Part shown: positions 45,800 through 57,440 of the stretch, in pieces
How positions within the stretch are numbered: the first letter of the stretch is position 1
Layout: each line of letters begins with the position of its first letter
From: Geosiphon pyriformis
Lineage: Eukaryota > Glomeromycota > Glomeromycetes > Archaeosporales > Geosiphonaceae
Length of the DNA: 64,000 bases
NCBI GenBank assembly: GCA_016748015.1
Contig: JAAOMT010000664.1
Coordinates: 1,195,550 to 1,259,549 of the forward strand
Reading direction: 5' to 3'
Program-made: the position numbers and the translations under genes
The notes under the pieces: model-generated
What the model was told of the DNA's origin: nothing
What the model saw: the letters and a program-made list of their open reading frames with translations, nothing else
The model's database searches: none

Positions 45800-47737
45800 G
45801 TTTTGTTGTTATGCTGCAGCTTTACCTTTCGAGAGTGCAGTATGGTGAAAATCCTGTTCTTCAGGTATTGTAAGATAGCTAGGTTGAGTATAATAATGGG
45901 TGGGTCTTGGCTAAGCTGGATTTCAGAGAACTAATTGGTTGTTCGAATTAATTCTATTGTTGTTTACTTGGTATCGGTTTTGTGGTGTAAATTGATTTTG
46001 CAGAATTAATTTTCAAGCAAGCACTTGATAATGTTGTATGGATGGTTGTTGGTATTGCTGTTGAATTGGCTGTGGAGCAGGCTGATAATAGTTACTTTGA
46101 TATTGGGGTCTTGGTAGATAGTAAGCTGGTAGTGGTAGTTGATAATAAGATTGCTGTGGTGGAGGATAATGTTGATTACTCCTATTTTGTTAGTCTTGTT
46201 GTAGCTTTCTGCAATTTTTTTTCCAGTGGCCAGAAATTCCACAGTAATGGCAACTCTGAGACTGGTTATTAGAGAATGATGTGAAGTTGTTTTGATTCTG
46301 TCTTTAAGGTGGTTGATATCTTTGGAGTTGCTATTGTTGTTGGTTGGTAAAATAGTTTTCGACTTTCTTTGTAAGTTGGTCAATTTTTTCTTCAGCTGCT
46401 GAGCTAGTCTCTCCAATGGCTAAGTTCATGAGCTTTGTATGATTAGCTTTTTCCATGGCCATTTCATATCTCTTTGCATGCTGAATGGCAGAGTTTAAAT
46501 CTTCTGGAGCATGTGGGCAAACCTTTTTAATCAGTTTATCCTTTAAACCAGTAATAAATTGATCCAAGATTTGAGCATCAGAATAATAATCATTAGTTTC
46601 AAGTTGGCGAATTCATCTGAGAAGTTTGTTGAATTTTTCAATATAAGTCATAACAGATTCGGAGAGTTTTTGTTTGATATTGCGAAAACAATTTCGAAGT
46701 GTAATTGAGGTGTTGTTATCAGTGAATTGTTCTAAAAAGGCAGTTTTGAAAGCTGTCCAGTCATTAAAAATGGTGGTCAAGTTTTCAAATCATTCGCCTG
46801 CTGTTCCTTTGAGAAAGTAGAGAATTATTCTTAACATTCTGGCAGCATTCCATCCATTTGCATTTCCAGCTTTAGTAACTTGGTCAAGCCATTCTTGGGA
46901 ACTGGTCTCAATATCTTCTTTATTAAATTTGGGAATTTTTGCAATATAAGCTGTCATTTTGTCTTCTTTCTCATTATCTGTTAATTCACTTTTTTCTTCA
47001 GATTCTACTTCTTCTTCAATAGATTCAGAAACATTTTTTTTATTGGCTAATGTTTTAGAGTGTTCACTTGTGTTTTCTGCTAAATAGTCAAGAAAATTGG
47101 TACTAGTCTAAAGAGTTTCTTGTTGTCTGGTGGGACTTCTGGGTGATGTATAATTTTCTAGTCTTGAAAATTGATTTAAAAGTGAATTAGGAGTTTCTGC
47201 TTGTGCAAGTGAAGCTAGAAAATGTGTAATAGTGAGTGGGAGTTTTGAACTGGTTTCTTGTTCAGGTGTTTGTAAGTGTTTGGCAGTTGTTTTTGATAGT
47301 ATTGGAGTATTTAAGGTGGTTTTTGAGTATTGTTTCAATTTTTGTTTGCCTTTGTTGCTTGTTTCTGTCTCTGATTCAAAGTCAAAAGAGTATTTAAACT
47401 GTACTGGGTATTTTTCTTTACAATACTCAATAATGTTAAAATTAAGTTCTTAGAAGTAGGTAGTAAGTGTTTTACTGTTCAGGTCTTCTGTTTCCAATTG
47501 TGAATAGTGCACTAAATTATTGTAGAGGTTGCTTCTAACTTCTAAAATGTTGTAGTTTCCAAAAAGATAATTGTTGATGTGGTTTTCAATATATTGGTAT
47601 ACTAATTTTTTGACAACTTCAATTCCGTCTGGAATGTTGAATCTTTGCTTACAGTGTGTGTAAATTGACTGGTAATACTCTAGAGTTGCTGTGTCTGGTG
47701 TAGTTGCCACTTTGAATTTGTTGTTGCTGTGTTATTT
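45800..47737 (-). pseudogene. Element B gag with CCHC zinc knuckle
   Basis: Pieces 47450-47710 (LEYYQSIYTHCKQRFNIPD), 47108-47338 and 46331-46567 (the GLKDKLIKKVCPHAPEDL segment) form the capsid part. The knuckle at 46211-46252 (CHYCGISGHWKKNC) is intact. A one-base deletion near 47717 relative to A and C shifts the start. TGA replaces Trp at 46790-46792 (TGG in A, TAG in C). Confidence 0.8.
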
Positions 47738-47755
47738 CCATGGGAGAGCACCAAA
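47738..47755 (-). promoter_or_regulatory. Primer binding site of element B
   Basis: TTTGGTGCTCTCCCATGG on the minus strand, next to the 5' LTR, identical to C. Confidence 0.72.
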
Positions 47756-48741
47756 TATTGCTGGAGGTTTTTGGTCTCTTTTCTTGAATATTGTTGATGT
47801 TAATTTGCTGTGAATTTACGTTTCCAGGAAGTAGTTGAACCTCCAGTAACTGAATTTATTTTCAAATTATTTCCTATAATTTGAACTGCTGGGCTTATAA
47901 GTAGAATGGCCAATTCCATGTCAGTTGCTTTGTGTAGTTATGTTGTAGTAAACATCAACTCTTTCTCAAGAATTGCTCATCTGGAAGCTCACTAAAAATG
48001 TGTAGTTACTTTGCTGTGAAAGTTAACTCTTCTACAGGAATCTCATTTGTAGGCTACCCTAATAATTATAATAATAAAAATTAAAAGAAAGAAAAATAAA
48101 AAAAATGTAAAAGAAATAGAATTCTGTCAAGAGAAACATTTTCTATCCAGGTCTGGAGTCACTAACAGTTTATTGAAATTGGTAGCTAATCAATTTCAAA
48201 ACTGTTTAGTAAGAATTGGTTAATTTCAAAAAAGAAATAATTAAGGATTTGATTTTTTGAATTATTTGATATTTATTTTGTTTTTGTGTATAAAGGATGA
48301 TTCTAATTGTTAAATCTCAAGTAAGATACATTTTTTCGAAAAGAGAAGCTCTTCTTTTATATAACTTGTCATAACACTATTCTATGAACTTGAACTTTGC
48401 TCTTTTCTACAATTTCGCTGAACTAAAGATACATTTTGGTGAACTACAAGTTATTTCTGTGAACTATTAGATATTTCAGTGAACTATCAATTATTTTGGC
48501 AAATTTCTACAAATTTCGGCGAACTTTTAAATGTTACATATTTCGAGGTATTGCATGATTGATTATTGCACTTAGATTACATTTGTGTTATGTACAAATT
48601 GGGTTATTAATTAAATGATAATTTCAGACATTTTGCTAATGTAATAAGTGATAATTTGAAACAATAATATATACTAATTAATAATAAGATTTATAAGGGT
48701 AATTTCATGCTAAACAATATCTCTAATTTTGTCTGGTAACA
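47756..48741 (-). repeat. 5' LTR of element B
   Basis: 986 bp; its inner end has decayed to TATTGC from TGTTAC. TATAAAAG (reverse) at 48354-48361. Downstream CTGG duplicates the target. Confidence 0.93.
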
Positions 48742-48956
48742 CTGGCCATTATGCTGAGAAAGAAATTAATAAAACTGTGGTTTTGGAAAGCTATGGATAA
48801 AACAATTAATTAAATCTCTGTTTATTATATAAAAAACTCAACCACAAAACCTTTAGACAATCAACACCTTCAGATTACCATCATTGCGAATAGCTTCTGA
48901 GCATCAAGTTATGGGTTTGTTATTTGCTTTAAGACCCCAAGTAATTACCTGTAATA
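48742..48956 (+). repeat. 5' LTR of element E, second part (starts with CTGG duplication)
   Basis: Resumes the E LTR after B: ATGCTGAGAAAGAAATTAAT, AAAGCTATGGATAAAAC, TCAAGTTATGGGTTTGTTATT all align with the reverse of F LTR (50690-50870). It ends CCTGTAATA at 48956. Confidence 0.82.
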
Positions 48957-48974
48957 TTTGGTGTTTCCTGTGAA
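48957..48974 (+). promoter_or_regulatory. Primer binding site of element E
   Basis: TTTGGTGTTTCCTGTGAA directly after the LTR, aligned with D (6892-6910). Confidence 0.65.
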
Positions 48975-48999
48975 GTATAATTCTATAAAGAACTAGCAC

Positions 49000-50648
49000 C
49001 CACAACAATCATCCAAAAGTGGCAGAATCAAAAATCATAGGAGCAAACCATTTAGGATTTGCCAAATTCTTGTTTCAACAGTACAGCCAACAATTAGGAT
49101 TAAACAATAACCATTTCCCAGCAGAATCAGCCTTTAACTTTTACGTCAATAATAAAATCACAGACTGCTTAGAAGGAACAGTTAATATTGAATCTGCAAG
49201 AGAAAATTTCTATACAGAATTGTTCCTACATTCCAGTTTACCAAGAAACTACAGTTTCGTACCAATTATCAAAGAAATCAATTAAATTATTGAAAGATAC
49301 ACCCAACAACAATTTCCTATTACCTACACAGACAAAAGCAAAGGAAGATTGCAAACATTAGTGGTAACACCCAAAAAGATACAACCACCCACTTGGAAGA
49401 AAACTAGAATTGAATCACCAACCAATTCATTATATCATTATACATCAAAAAGTGCTATTAATATCTCTTTAACAGATGTATCCAGAATTTTGATCACCAC
49501 TACCTCAACCAGATTTTGGAATCATGAGTTCATGGAAAGTAATGGAATCAGAAAAAAAAAAAAGTGAGAATCAGGAATTTACTTACCAAAACCCAATCCT
49601 AGAAAACCCAAAAGTTAAAACTCTGGACATTCAAACCCAGCAAACTCAAAACAATCCAAATCCTGAAACAATTAATCAGCAAAACTTATCTCCAGTAATC
49701 ATCATCGATTAGCCACCAATTAAACCAATTATTGAACCAATTTAACTGCAGCTACTTTAGCAATCTATTCAACAACAACTTTAACTACCACCACTACAAC
49801 AACAATAATCAATGGCTTACGCTCCAATTACAAAGATAGGAAAATTTACTGGCAAAGAAGATGATACCCAAATATGACTCAATGATATAGAAAAAGCCAT
49901 TACAGCCAATGGATGGAATGATGACAGAGTCTTTTAAGCAATCCCCTATTTTCTCCAAAATACCATTAACTCATAGTATTAAAGTTTAGCCACCAAATTT
50001 CAAACATTCCAGGAATTTAAAATTGCATTCTTGAGATATTTCAGTAATAATAACAGTATTAATTGCTTAGCAAACATTTTCACTATAATCAAACAAAGAG
50101 AAACTGAAGCAGTTACCATTTACTTGGGACACTTCTACAAGAACTTGTGCCAAATTTAAGCAATCTAAGCTGACTATTTTACAACACCACAGATTTTGAA
50201 CCAGTTTATCCAAAGACTATGCAGTAGTCTTCTTCAATGCCTATAACCATTACATCCAGCAATACTCCAAGATACAGTCACACAGACCAAAGACTTTAAG
50301 TTAACTGAATTAGAGACTAACCATAGCCAAGCTGTAAAACTAGTAATAAACAGATCATCTAACTTGGATTCCAAATTGAAACAACTCAGTGATTCAATTA
50401 ATTACAAATTAGAAAGGTACTTAGCTGACAATCACACAATTTATCAGCTACTTTAATAATGCAATAATTCTGGAAACATGAATCGCTCCCAAAATCAGTT
50501 GCGTCCCTCATTATCATTCACTCAGCCATAGCAACAAAAGACGTGTATCTGTCACAACTGTGGTAAACAAGACCACTTAAGAATTGACTGTCATTTTTAC
50601 AATAACAATCCACAATTAGAAAATCAATATTAAAATCCTAATTACCAG
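49000..50648 (+). pseudogene. Element E gag with intact CCHC knuckle
   Basis: Opens with 49019-49285 (VAESKIIGANHLGFAKFLFQ), in a frame preceded by a stop and without AUG. Then a low-complexity linker (Gln/Pro/Asn), the capsid segment from about 49815 (KFTGKEDDTQI) and the knuckle CHNCGKQDHLRIDC at 50550-50591. About a dozen TAA/TAG/TGA codons interrupt it. F cuts it at 50648, some 55 bp after the knuckle. Confidence 0.78.
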
Positions 50649-51514
50649 TGTTATAGATAAACTTTGTTGGTTGTTGGAGTAAATAACAAACTCATAACTT
50701 GGTGCTCAAAGCTGTTGTTGATGATGAAATCTGAAGGTGTGTTATCTGAAGGTTTTGTTGTGGAGTTCTTTGTATAATAGACAGAGATTCAGTGGTAATA
50801 GTTTTATCCATAGCTTCCTAAAACCGCAGTTTTGTCAATTTCTTTCTCAATGTGATGACTGGTGTTTTTCCTAGTAAGCTAATCTCAATTGAGTGTCCTA
50901 CCCTTATTTCTGGGTCTTTTACTAGTGCTATATCCTGACATCAGTACTCCACATATTAATTCTCAATAGAGTTAGTAATAACAACAATTAAGACAAGAAA
51001 ATAAAAAAAATGACATAAAGAAATGAGCCAAGACAATGTACAAGTTAGTATCTGTCAATAGTTGTGATCAAAAGCTATTATTCTAATGTGGTTAAGTATC
51101 AATTGCTATCAACATGAAGTGTTGATAATAAAGAGTGGATTTGGATGGTAAATAATTTATTTATTCAATATTTGTGAATGGGAGATTTTTAATTAAAAGA
51201 TTCTACTTTTTCTATTTCTAACACTACCACTATATATACATAATTGATGTTCTATGAGATTGCTCACATTTCCAAGCAATATGCTATGATTTTTTGAGTA
51301 ATATTCACATTGCTGAGTAATGTGCTCTAATTTTTTAACATTGCTTCATATTGCTGAGCAATATGTCATGTTTTCTGACATTGTTTTACATTGCTGAGCA
51401 ATGTGTCATGATTTCTGACATTGCTCCACATTGTTGAGCAATGTGCTCACATGCGAAATATTATTTTCTCATTGGTCTGCTATTTTCTATATCTGTTTTT
51501 TTTTATGAGTAACA
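50649..51514 (-). repeat. 3' LTR of element F with palindrome array
   Basis: TGTTATAGAT to ATGAGTAACA, 866 bp. Positions 51245-51450 hold about five copies of a 17-bp palindrome (ACATTGCTGAGCAATGT and variants) separated by TGATTTCTGAC-like spacers. Confidence 0.88.
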
Positions 51515-51518
51515 TTAT

Positions 51519-51529
51519 CTCTTCCTTTT
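51519..51529 (-). promoter_or_regulatory. Polypurine tract of element F
   Basis: AAAAGGAAGAG on the minus strand, just upstream of the 3' LTR: the expected plus-strand primer. C has GAGGAAGAGA at the same place (60829-60838). Confidence 0.65.
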
Positions 51530-51935
51530 AATATTGAGCTCCATCAAAATCTTCATTTTGAATTACTTCTAATACTTCTTTTTCAAGTATTGTTTGTTTG
51601 ACTCTGTTTTTCACATTTTTTACTTGTGTATTGTTTATTTTTCCCCATTGGTTAATGGTTATGGTTTCCATGTTAGAGTGTAACAGTATTTCTGGATAGT
51701 TCTGAAATATGTTGTGTAGTTGGTACATTGTTTTAACATATAGTATTGAATTAGTTTTCTTTCTGATAAATTCTTCAATTTGTTGTATCATGTCTTGGTT
51801 GAATATTCTCTTAGATTTGTTAATATACAACTCCTGAATATTCAACTTTCGACTTAACTGATAGTAGCAATATGATATTGGAAGTTGTTCTGTTTATTGC
51901 TTTCAATTTTCTTTTGTAAGCTCTTCTGTTGGTGT
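51528..51935 (-). pseudogene. Element F third ORF, C-terminal part
   Basis: 105 codons at 51528-51845 ending NEDFDGAQY just before the polypurine tract. It is the positional counterpart of the 240-codon third ORF in A-C, though protein similarity is weak. The rest was separated by insertion of C; upstream sequence resumes at 61827. Unknown function. Confidence 0.5.
51932..51935. repeat. Target duplication GTGT, left of element C
   Basis: GTGT precedes the LTR of C and recurs at 61823-61826. Confidence 0.85.
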
Positions 51936-52151
51936 TGTTACCAGACAAAATTAGAGATATTATTTAGCATGAAATTACTCTTATAATTCTTATTATTAAT
52001 TAGTACATATTATTGTTTCAAATTATCACATATTACATTAGCAAAATATCCAAAATTATCATTTAATTAATAACCTAATTTGTACAAAACACAAATGTGA
52101 CTTAATTATGATGATCAATTATGCAATAACTCGAACTATGTAACATTTAAA

Positions 52152-52272
52152 AGTTCACTGAAATTTGTAGAAATTTGCTGAAATAAGTGATAGTTCACCG
52201 AAATATTTAATAGTTTGCAGAAATAACTTGTAGTTTGCCAAAATGTATCTTTAGTTCAGCAAAATTGTAGAA
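52152..52272 (+). promoter_or_regulatory. Six-unit 20-bp repeat array, putative upstream activating region
   Basis: Units of the type TAGTTCACCGAAAT with about 20-bp periodicity, ending about 45 bp before the TATA box. Present in all family 1 LTRs, including the ancient K. Role as activator sites is inferred from position. Confidence 0.55.
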
Positions 52273-52315
52273 AAGAGCAAAGTTCAAGTTTATAAAATAG
52301 TGTTACAACAAGTTG

Positions 52316-52323
52316 TATAAAAG
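52316..52323 (+). promoter_or_regulatory. TATA box of C LTR promoter
   Basis: TATAAAAG in TTGTATAAAAGAAGAGC, conserved in the A, B and C 5' LTRs. Transcription should start some 25-35 bp on, within the LTR. Confidence 0.65.
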
Positions 52324-52915
52324 AAGAGCTTCTCTCTTCGAGAAAATATATCTTACTTTAGATTTATTACTTAGAACCATTCTTATACACACAAAAAGAA
52401 AGAAATATTAAATAATTTGAAAAACCAAATTTTTTAATTATTGCACTTGGAAAATTCTCAAAACCCAACTAACATTTTGAAATTGATTAGCTACCAATTT
52501 CAGTAAACTGTTAGTGACTCCAGGCCTGGATAGAAAACATTTCTCTTGATAAAATCCTATTTCTTTTACATTTCTTTTATTTTTCTTTTCTTTTCTTATT
52601 ACAATTATTAGGGTAGCCTACAGATGAGATTCCTGTAGAAGAGTTGACTTTTACAGCAAAGTAACTACACATTTTTAGTGAGCTTCTAAATGAACAATTC
52701 TTGGGAAAGAGTTAATGTTTACTACAATGTAACTACAGTCAAGTAACTGGTATGGAATTAGTCATTCCATTATAAGCCCAGCAGTTCAAATTATCTCCTA
52801 TAATTTGAAGATAAATTCAGTTACTGGAAGTTCAATCATATCCAGAAAACGTGAATTCACAGCAAACAGGCATAAACAACATTTAAGAAAAGAGACCAAA
52901 AAATCTCCAGTAACA

Positions 52916-52933
52916 TTTGGTGCTCTCCCATGG
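52916..52933 (+). promoter_or_regulatory. Primer binding site of element C
   Basis: TTTGGTGCTCTCCCATGG next to the LTR. It overlaps the open gag frame and contains the only nearby AUG, which is in a different frame. Matching tRNA not identified. Confidence 0.72.
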
Positions 52934-54800
52934 AAATAACACAGCAACAACAAAATTCAAAGTGGCGACCACACCAGACACAGCAACTCTAGAGTATTAT
53001 CAGTCAATTTACACCCACTGCAAACAAAGATTTAACATCCCCAATAGAATTGAAGTTGTTAAGAAATCAGTATACCAATACATTAAAAACTGCATTAACA
53101 ATTATCTTTTTGGAAACTACAACATTTCAGAAGTTAGAAGCAACCTCTACAATAATTTAGTACACTATTCACAATTGGGAACAGAAGACCTGAACAGTGA
53201 TACACTTGCTACCTATTTTCAAGAACTTAATTTTAACATTATTGAGTATTGTGAAGAAAAATACCCAGTACAGTCTCAATACTCTATTGATTTTGAATCA
53301 GAAACAGAAAAAAGCAACAAAGACAAACAAAAAGCAAAACAACACTCAAAAACCACTCCAAACACTTCAATACTGATGAAGACAACTACCAAACACTTGC
53401 AAACACCTGAACAAGGAACTAGTTTAAGAGTATCATTCATTATCACACTTTTTCCAGTTTCACTTGCCCAAACACAAACTCCAAACTCCTCTTTAAATCG
53501 ATTCTTAAGACCAGAAGATTTTACATCACCCAGAAGTCCCACCAGACAACAAGAACCCCTTCAAACTAGTACCAATCTTTTTGACTTTTTAGCAGAGAGT
53601 TAAAGTGAACACTCTGAGACAGCAGCAAACGAAAAAAACAACTCTGAAACACCTGAAGAAGAATTAATAAACAGTGAGAACAAAGAAGACAAAATGACAG
53701 CATACATCACAAAAATCCTTAAATTTAACAGAGAAGATATTGAGACCAGTTCTCAAGAATGGCTCGACCAAGTTATCAAAGCTGAAAATGCAAACGAATA
53801 AAATGTTGCCAGAATGTTAAGAACAATTCCCTACTTTTTTAAAGAAACAGTAAACAAATAGTTTGAAAACTTAACCACCCCTTTTGATGACTAGACAGCT
53901 TTTAAAACTGCTTTCTTAGAACAATTCATTGATAACAACACCTCAATCATACTTCAAAATTGTTTTCGCAATATCAAACAAAAATTCTCTGAATCTGTCA
54001 TGACTTATATTGGGAAATTCAACAAACTTCTCAGACAAATTTGCCAACTTAAAACTAATGATTATTATTCCAACACTCAAATCTTGGATCAATTTATTGC
54101 TGGTTTAAAGGATAAACTGATTAAAAAAGTTTGCTCACATGCTTCAGAAAATTTAAACTCTGCCATACAGCATGCAAAAAGATACAAAATGGCCATAGAA
54201 GAGACCAATCGCACAAAACTTGTAAATTTGGCAATTGGAAAAACCAGCTCAGCAGCTGAGAAAAAAATTGACCAACTCACAAAGAAGTTTGAAAACTATT
54301 TCACCAATCAACAACAACAGCAACCGCAAAGATATTAACCACTCCAAAGACAAAATCAAAATAATTTTGCACCACTTTCTAATAACCAGCCTCAGAATTG
54401 CCATTACTGTGGAATCCCTGGCCACTAAAAAAGAGATTGCAGAAAGCTACAATGAGACCAACAAAATAGGAGTAATCAATGTTACCCTCTACTATAGCAA
54501 TCTTATTATCAACCACCACTACCAGCTTACTATCTACCAAGATCCCAATACCAAAGTAACTATTATCAGCCCGCCCCATAGCCAATCCAACAGCAATACC
54601 AACAACCACCCACACAACATTATCAAGTACCTGCTTAAAGATTGATTCTGCAAAATCAATTCATACCACAAAACTGATACCAAGTAAACAACAATAAAAT
54701 CAATTCAAACAACCAATTGGTTCTCTGAAATTCAGCTCAGCCAAAACCCAACCACTATTATATTCAACCTAGTTATCTTACAATACCTGAAGAACAGGAT
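52917..54800 (+). pseudogene. Element C gag with CCHC zinc knuckle
   Basis: Frame open from 52917 to 53600 (LEYYQSIYTHCKQRFNIPN), then capsid continuing through 54000-54338. The knuckle at 54399-54440 (C-HY-C-GIPG-H-x-KRD-C) has TAA at the position that is Trp in A and B. A Gln/Tyr/Pro-rich linker leads to protease. TAG at 53859-53861 and TAA near 53799 also replace Trp. No in-frame AUG at the start. Confidence 0.82.
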
Positions 54801-54879
54801 TTTCATCATACTGTACTCTCAGAAGGTAGAGCTGCAGCATGACAACAAAACCCTTCCTATACTCCTATCACAATCTCAC

Positions 54880-55310
54880 CAGCCAGAATTGCTAAAAACA
54901 CCAACCTTTCAGATATATTCCTTTTCGAATTTAAAGCAAATAAATCACCATTCTTGCTTAGCAATGCAGTGGCTAATGAGCAAAAAGCCATCACTGTAAT
55001 ATACATAGAAGCTAAAGTAGAAGGAAAGCCAATTCACTTGATTCTAGACAGTGGATCTGTCAGAAGCATCATCACATATCAATTGATGCAGCAGCTAAAG
55101 AGAAATATTGACCAACCAGCTCAAACAGTTATTGTCACTGCTAATGACATAAAAAAGATTCCAGTAGGAGAAATTGACAACTTTTCATTCACAATTGATG
55201 GAACCACCATTCCAGTCAAAGTTCTGGTCATGGATGCTCCTCAATATCAAGCTCTCATCAGAAATGATTGGCTCCAAAAAGCCAATACTAATCTGAATTG
55301 GGAAACATAA
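54880..55310 (+). pseudogene. Element C aspartic protease
   Basis: Active-site loop LILDSGSVRSIITYQL with the catalytic Asp at 55047-55049, and DAPQYQALIRNDWLQ at the end (Arg for Gly of the usual GNDWL). The 118-codon piece 54954-55310 is open and ends at TAA where A and B have Gln (TQEL). The only copy here with an intact protease loop. Confidence 0.87.
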
Positions 55311-55369
55311 GAGTTAACAATCTCCTACCAAAGACAACACGCCTAAATACTTGCCACTTGTAGTACATT

Positions 55370-56225
55370 TAACAAATGCTCCGAAAAAGCCCCAGCTTTT
55401 GAATTCGAACTGGAAGAAGAAAAACCCATCATTGAAACATTTATGGCACTTGGATCAATCTCCAATTGGGCTGATGAAACTGAACAACAGTATTTTTTAA
55501 CAAATGATTCTCTTGAAACAAAAGAACCAGTGACACCCAGATGAAATGTTTCCTATTCAAAACCAGAACCACGAAAACAATGCTCTTACATTCCACTCAA
55601 ATGCAAAGATTGTCACAAGAAACTTTTATCAATAGGAGCCTGCATTTCACCTGAAGAAGAATATGGAAATCATACTTGTTATTACTGTAAGACTTGCCAC
55701 AGAAAATGATGGGGCCATCTAATAAAAAGAAGTGAAAAATGGGACAACACTCTTTGTTTGACTTGTGGAGATATGTTACCAGAAGAATGCAATTGGATTG
55801 ATGTAGCAATAAGAGGAAAAGTCTGCAATCAAACCTGCCAATATGCTTTATCAATTTCAGAAAAAGTCAAAAGAAGAACACCTTTTGATGCTGCTTACAA
55901 CAGCACTCTCAACAAACTGTACCATTACCCTTACAATGCCAAAATAATTTTCAATCTAGCAATGGCTTTAATCAACAGAGCCACTCAAAAAAATGTTTGT
56001 TAAATGAAAAAATCAGAATACATTGCATACACCTTTGAAATTGCTGGATACAACTATGAAGATAAAGTAGAAGCATATCACCAAATTGCCAGTCACACCT
56101 ACCTGACCAAAGAAGCTCAAGCTCAATGGCTAGAGCAAATGAACATTAAATTATGTGAGGAATACATAATGCCTTGTGATAAACAATGGTGTCCTGAATA
56201 CTATGCTCTTAGCATTCCCTAGCCC
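55370..56225 (+). pseudogene. Element C Cys-rich segment
   Basis: Cys pairs from CKDCHKKLLSIGACI (first Cys at 55602) through CYYCKTCHRK, LTCGDMLPEECNW, VCNQTCQ (55758-56003) to MPCDKQWC before the dUTPase. Same frame as protease and dUTPase. Two stops fall near 55680-55710 and 56002. The last CxxC Cys is Tyr here (CPEYYA against CLECYA in B). Unknown function. Confidence 0.6.
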
Positions 56226-56324
56226 AGCAAAAGTAATGAATACGAAATTGAATTCAGAGAACCTGAAGCAACAGAAGAAATAAAAGCCACATCCATCTAT
56301 CTCATCAAAAATCAGCCTGCTTCA

Positions 56325-56770
56325 CAACTCAAATATTTCAACAACAATAGACAAGAAATAAAGCCTGAAAAAGCCCACAAAATTGATGCTGGATACAATC
56401 TAAAATATCCAGAAAAAGATACCTTTACTCTCAAACCTAAATTGCTTACAAAAATCAACCTTAAAATTGCTCTTGAAATCCCACCAGGAGCAATGGTCCA
56501 AATCGTTTCACAATCATCATTGGCAAGCAAAGAAATTAATGTTAGAGAAGGAATCATAGATGCGGGATATACAAGAGACATTACAATCATGTTATAAAAT
56601 GAAACCAATAAACCTTTTCAGATTGAACATGCTGAAAAAATTGCTCAAGTTATTTATTTACCTTTAATCAACATTTCGGGTTTACAATTAGTCAGTCAAA
56701 AAAAACAATTGGGAAAAAGTGAAAGAAGAACCAAAGGTTTTGGTTCAACTGGATGATTCACAGTTCCAGT
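56325..56770 (+). pseudogene. Element C dUTPase domain
   Basis: Motifs: DAGYNLKY (56380 on), SQSSLASKEI, GIIDAGYTRDI with catalytic Asp, EHAEKIAQVIYLPL and GFGSTG (56737-56754). One TAA lies between motifs 3 and 4 at a Gln codon (LQNET in A), and TGA follows motif 5 (Arg in A). Apart from these stops all motif residues fit. Confidence 0.85.
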
Positions 56771-57440
56771 AAACATAGCTTTTAATGAACAAAATGAATC
56801 TCACCAGATTCTACAACTTCTACAACCAATTACTATTTCACTCTTTGGAAAACATCCAGAAATCTACATCTGCCCAAAGCCAACAACCACACAACAAATT
56901 TTTGAGTACAATAAACAAATCTGCCTAGAACATAATATTTCGATCCTAAATATTTATATTCTAGAAGGAACCAAGAAAGTCCGAGTTACTTTTTACAATC
57001 CCAACAATTACCCCATAGTTTTATTAAATAACTTAGAAATTGAAGTCATTCACAGTAACATCTTTCAACAAGAACTATCTCAGATGATTCTCAATTTTTT
57101 GGAAATTATTGAACATTTACTACTAAAAATCAACCCAAATCTCAGCTCTGAAAACTACTATGTTGTCATGGAAAAACTATCTCGAATCAACATGGGACAA
57201 CTTGAACCACAACAACAGAGCCAGCTTAAAGAGCTAATTGTAGAATTTGCTAATATTTTTGCCAAAAACAACAATGACTTAGGAAGGACCAATTTGGTTC
57301 AACACCAAATCTATACAGGAGATGCCAAACCAAGGCAACAACAAGCCTACCAAGTTGCTCCAGAAAGTCACCAATTTATCCAAGAAGAAGTACAACGGAT
57401 GCTTAACAATAGGCTTATTCAACCATCAATGAGTCTATAG
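56771..57440 (+). pseudogene. Element C dUTPase-RT linker region
   Basis: Same frame as its neighbours. The open piece 57084-57440 includes a helix (ELIVEFANIFAKNNNDLGRT) and the pre-RT segment VQHQIYTGDAKPRQQQAYQV. Ends at a TAG where a Trp is usual before A-P-V-V-LV. Confidence 0.75.

Larger units (their letters stand above)
38840..48741 (-). mobile_element. Element B: complete Ty3/gypsy retrotransposon, family 1
   Basis: 9,902 bp with two 986-bp LTRs and a CTGG duplication; same layout as A. It retains the longest open RT-RNase H frame in the window (42191-43201). It has point stops, a 1-bp deletion in integrase and Asp-to-Asn changes in protease, dUTPase and RT. Confidence 0.95.
38203..50648 (+). 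mobile_element. Element E: family 2 gypsy retrotransposon, interrupted by B, truncated by F
   Basis: Plus-strand element with its 5' LTR split by B (38203-38839 and 48746-48956), then primer site and gag to 50648, where the LTR of F begins in opposite orientation. The pol genes of E are not in the window; they would lie beyond F if F is a simple insertion. Confidence 0.8.
51936..52915 (+). repeat. 5' LTR of element C
   Basis: TGTTACCAGACA to CCAGTAACA. Contains the 20-bp array, TATA box and a TTCTCTCTTCGAGAA-type imperfect inverted repeat just downstream. Confidence 0.95.

Noticed and set aside
52152-52272. CRISPR-like regularly spaced repeats
   Set aside because: Units are imperfect, contiguous at 20 bp without unique spacers, and lie in LTR promoters of a eukaryotic element; the other tandem arrays are also LTR repeats.
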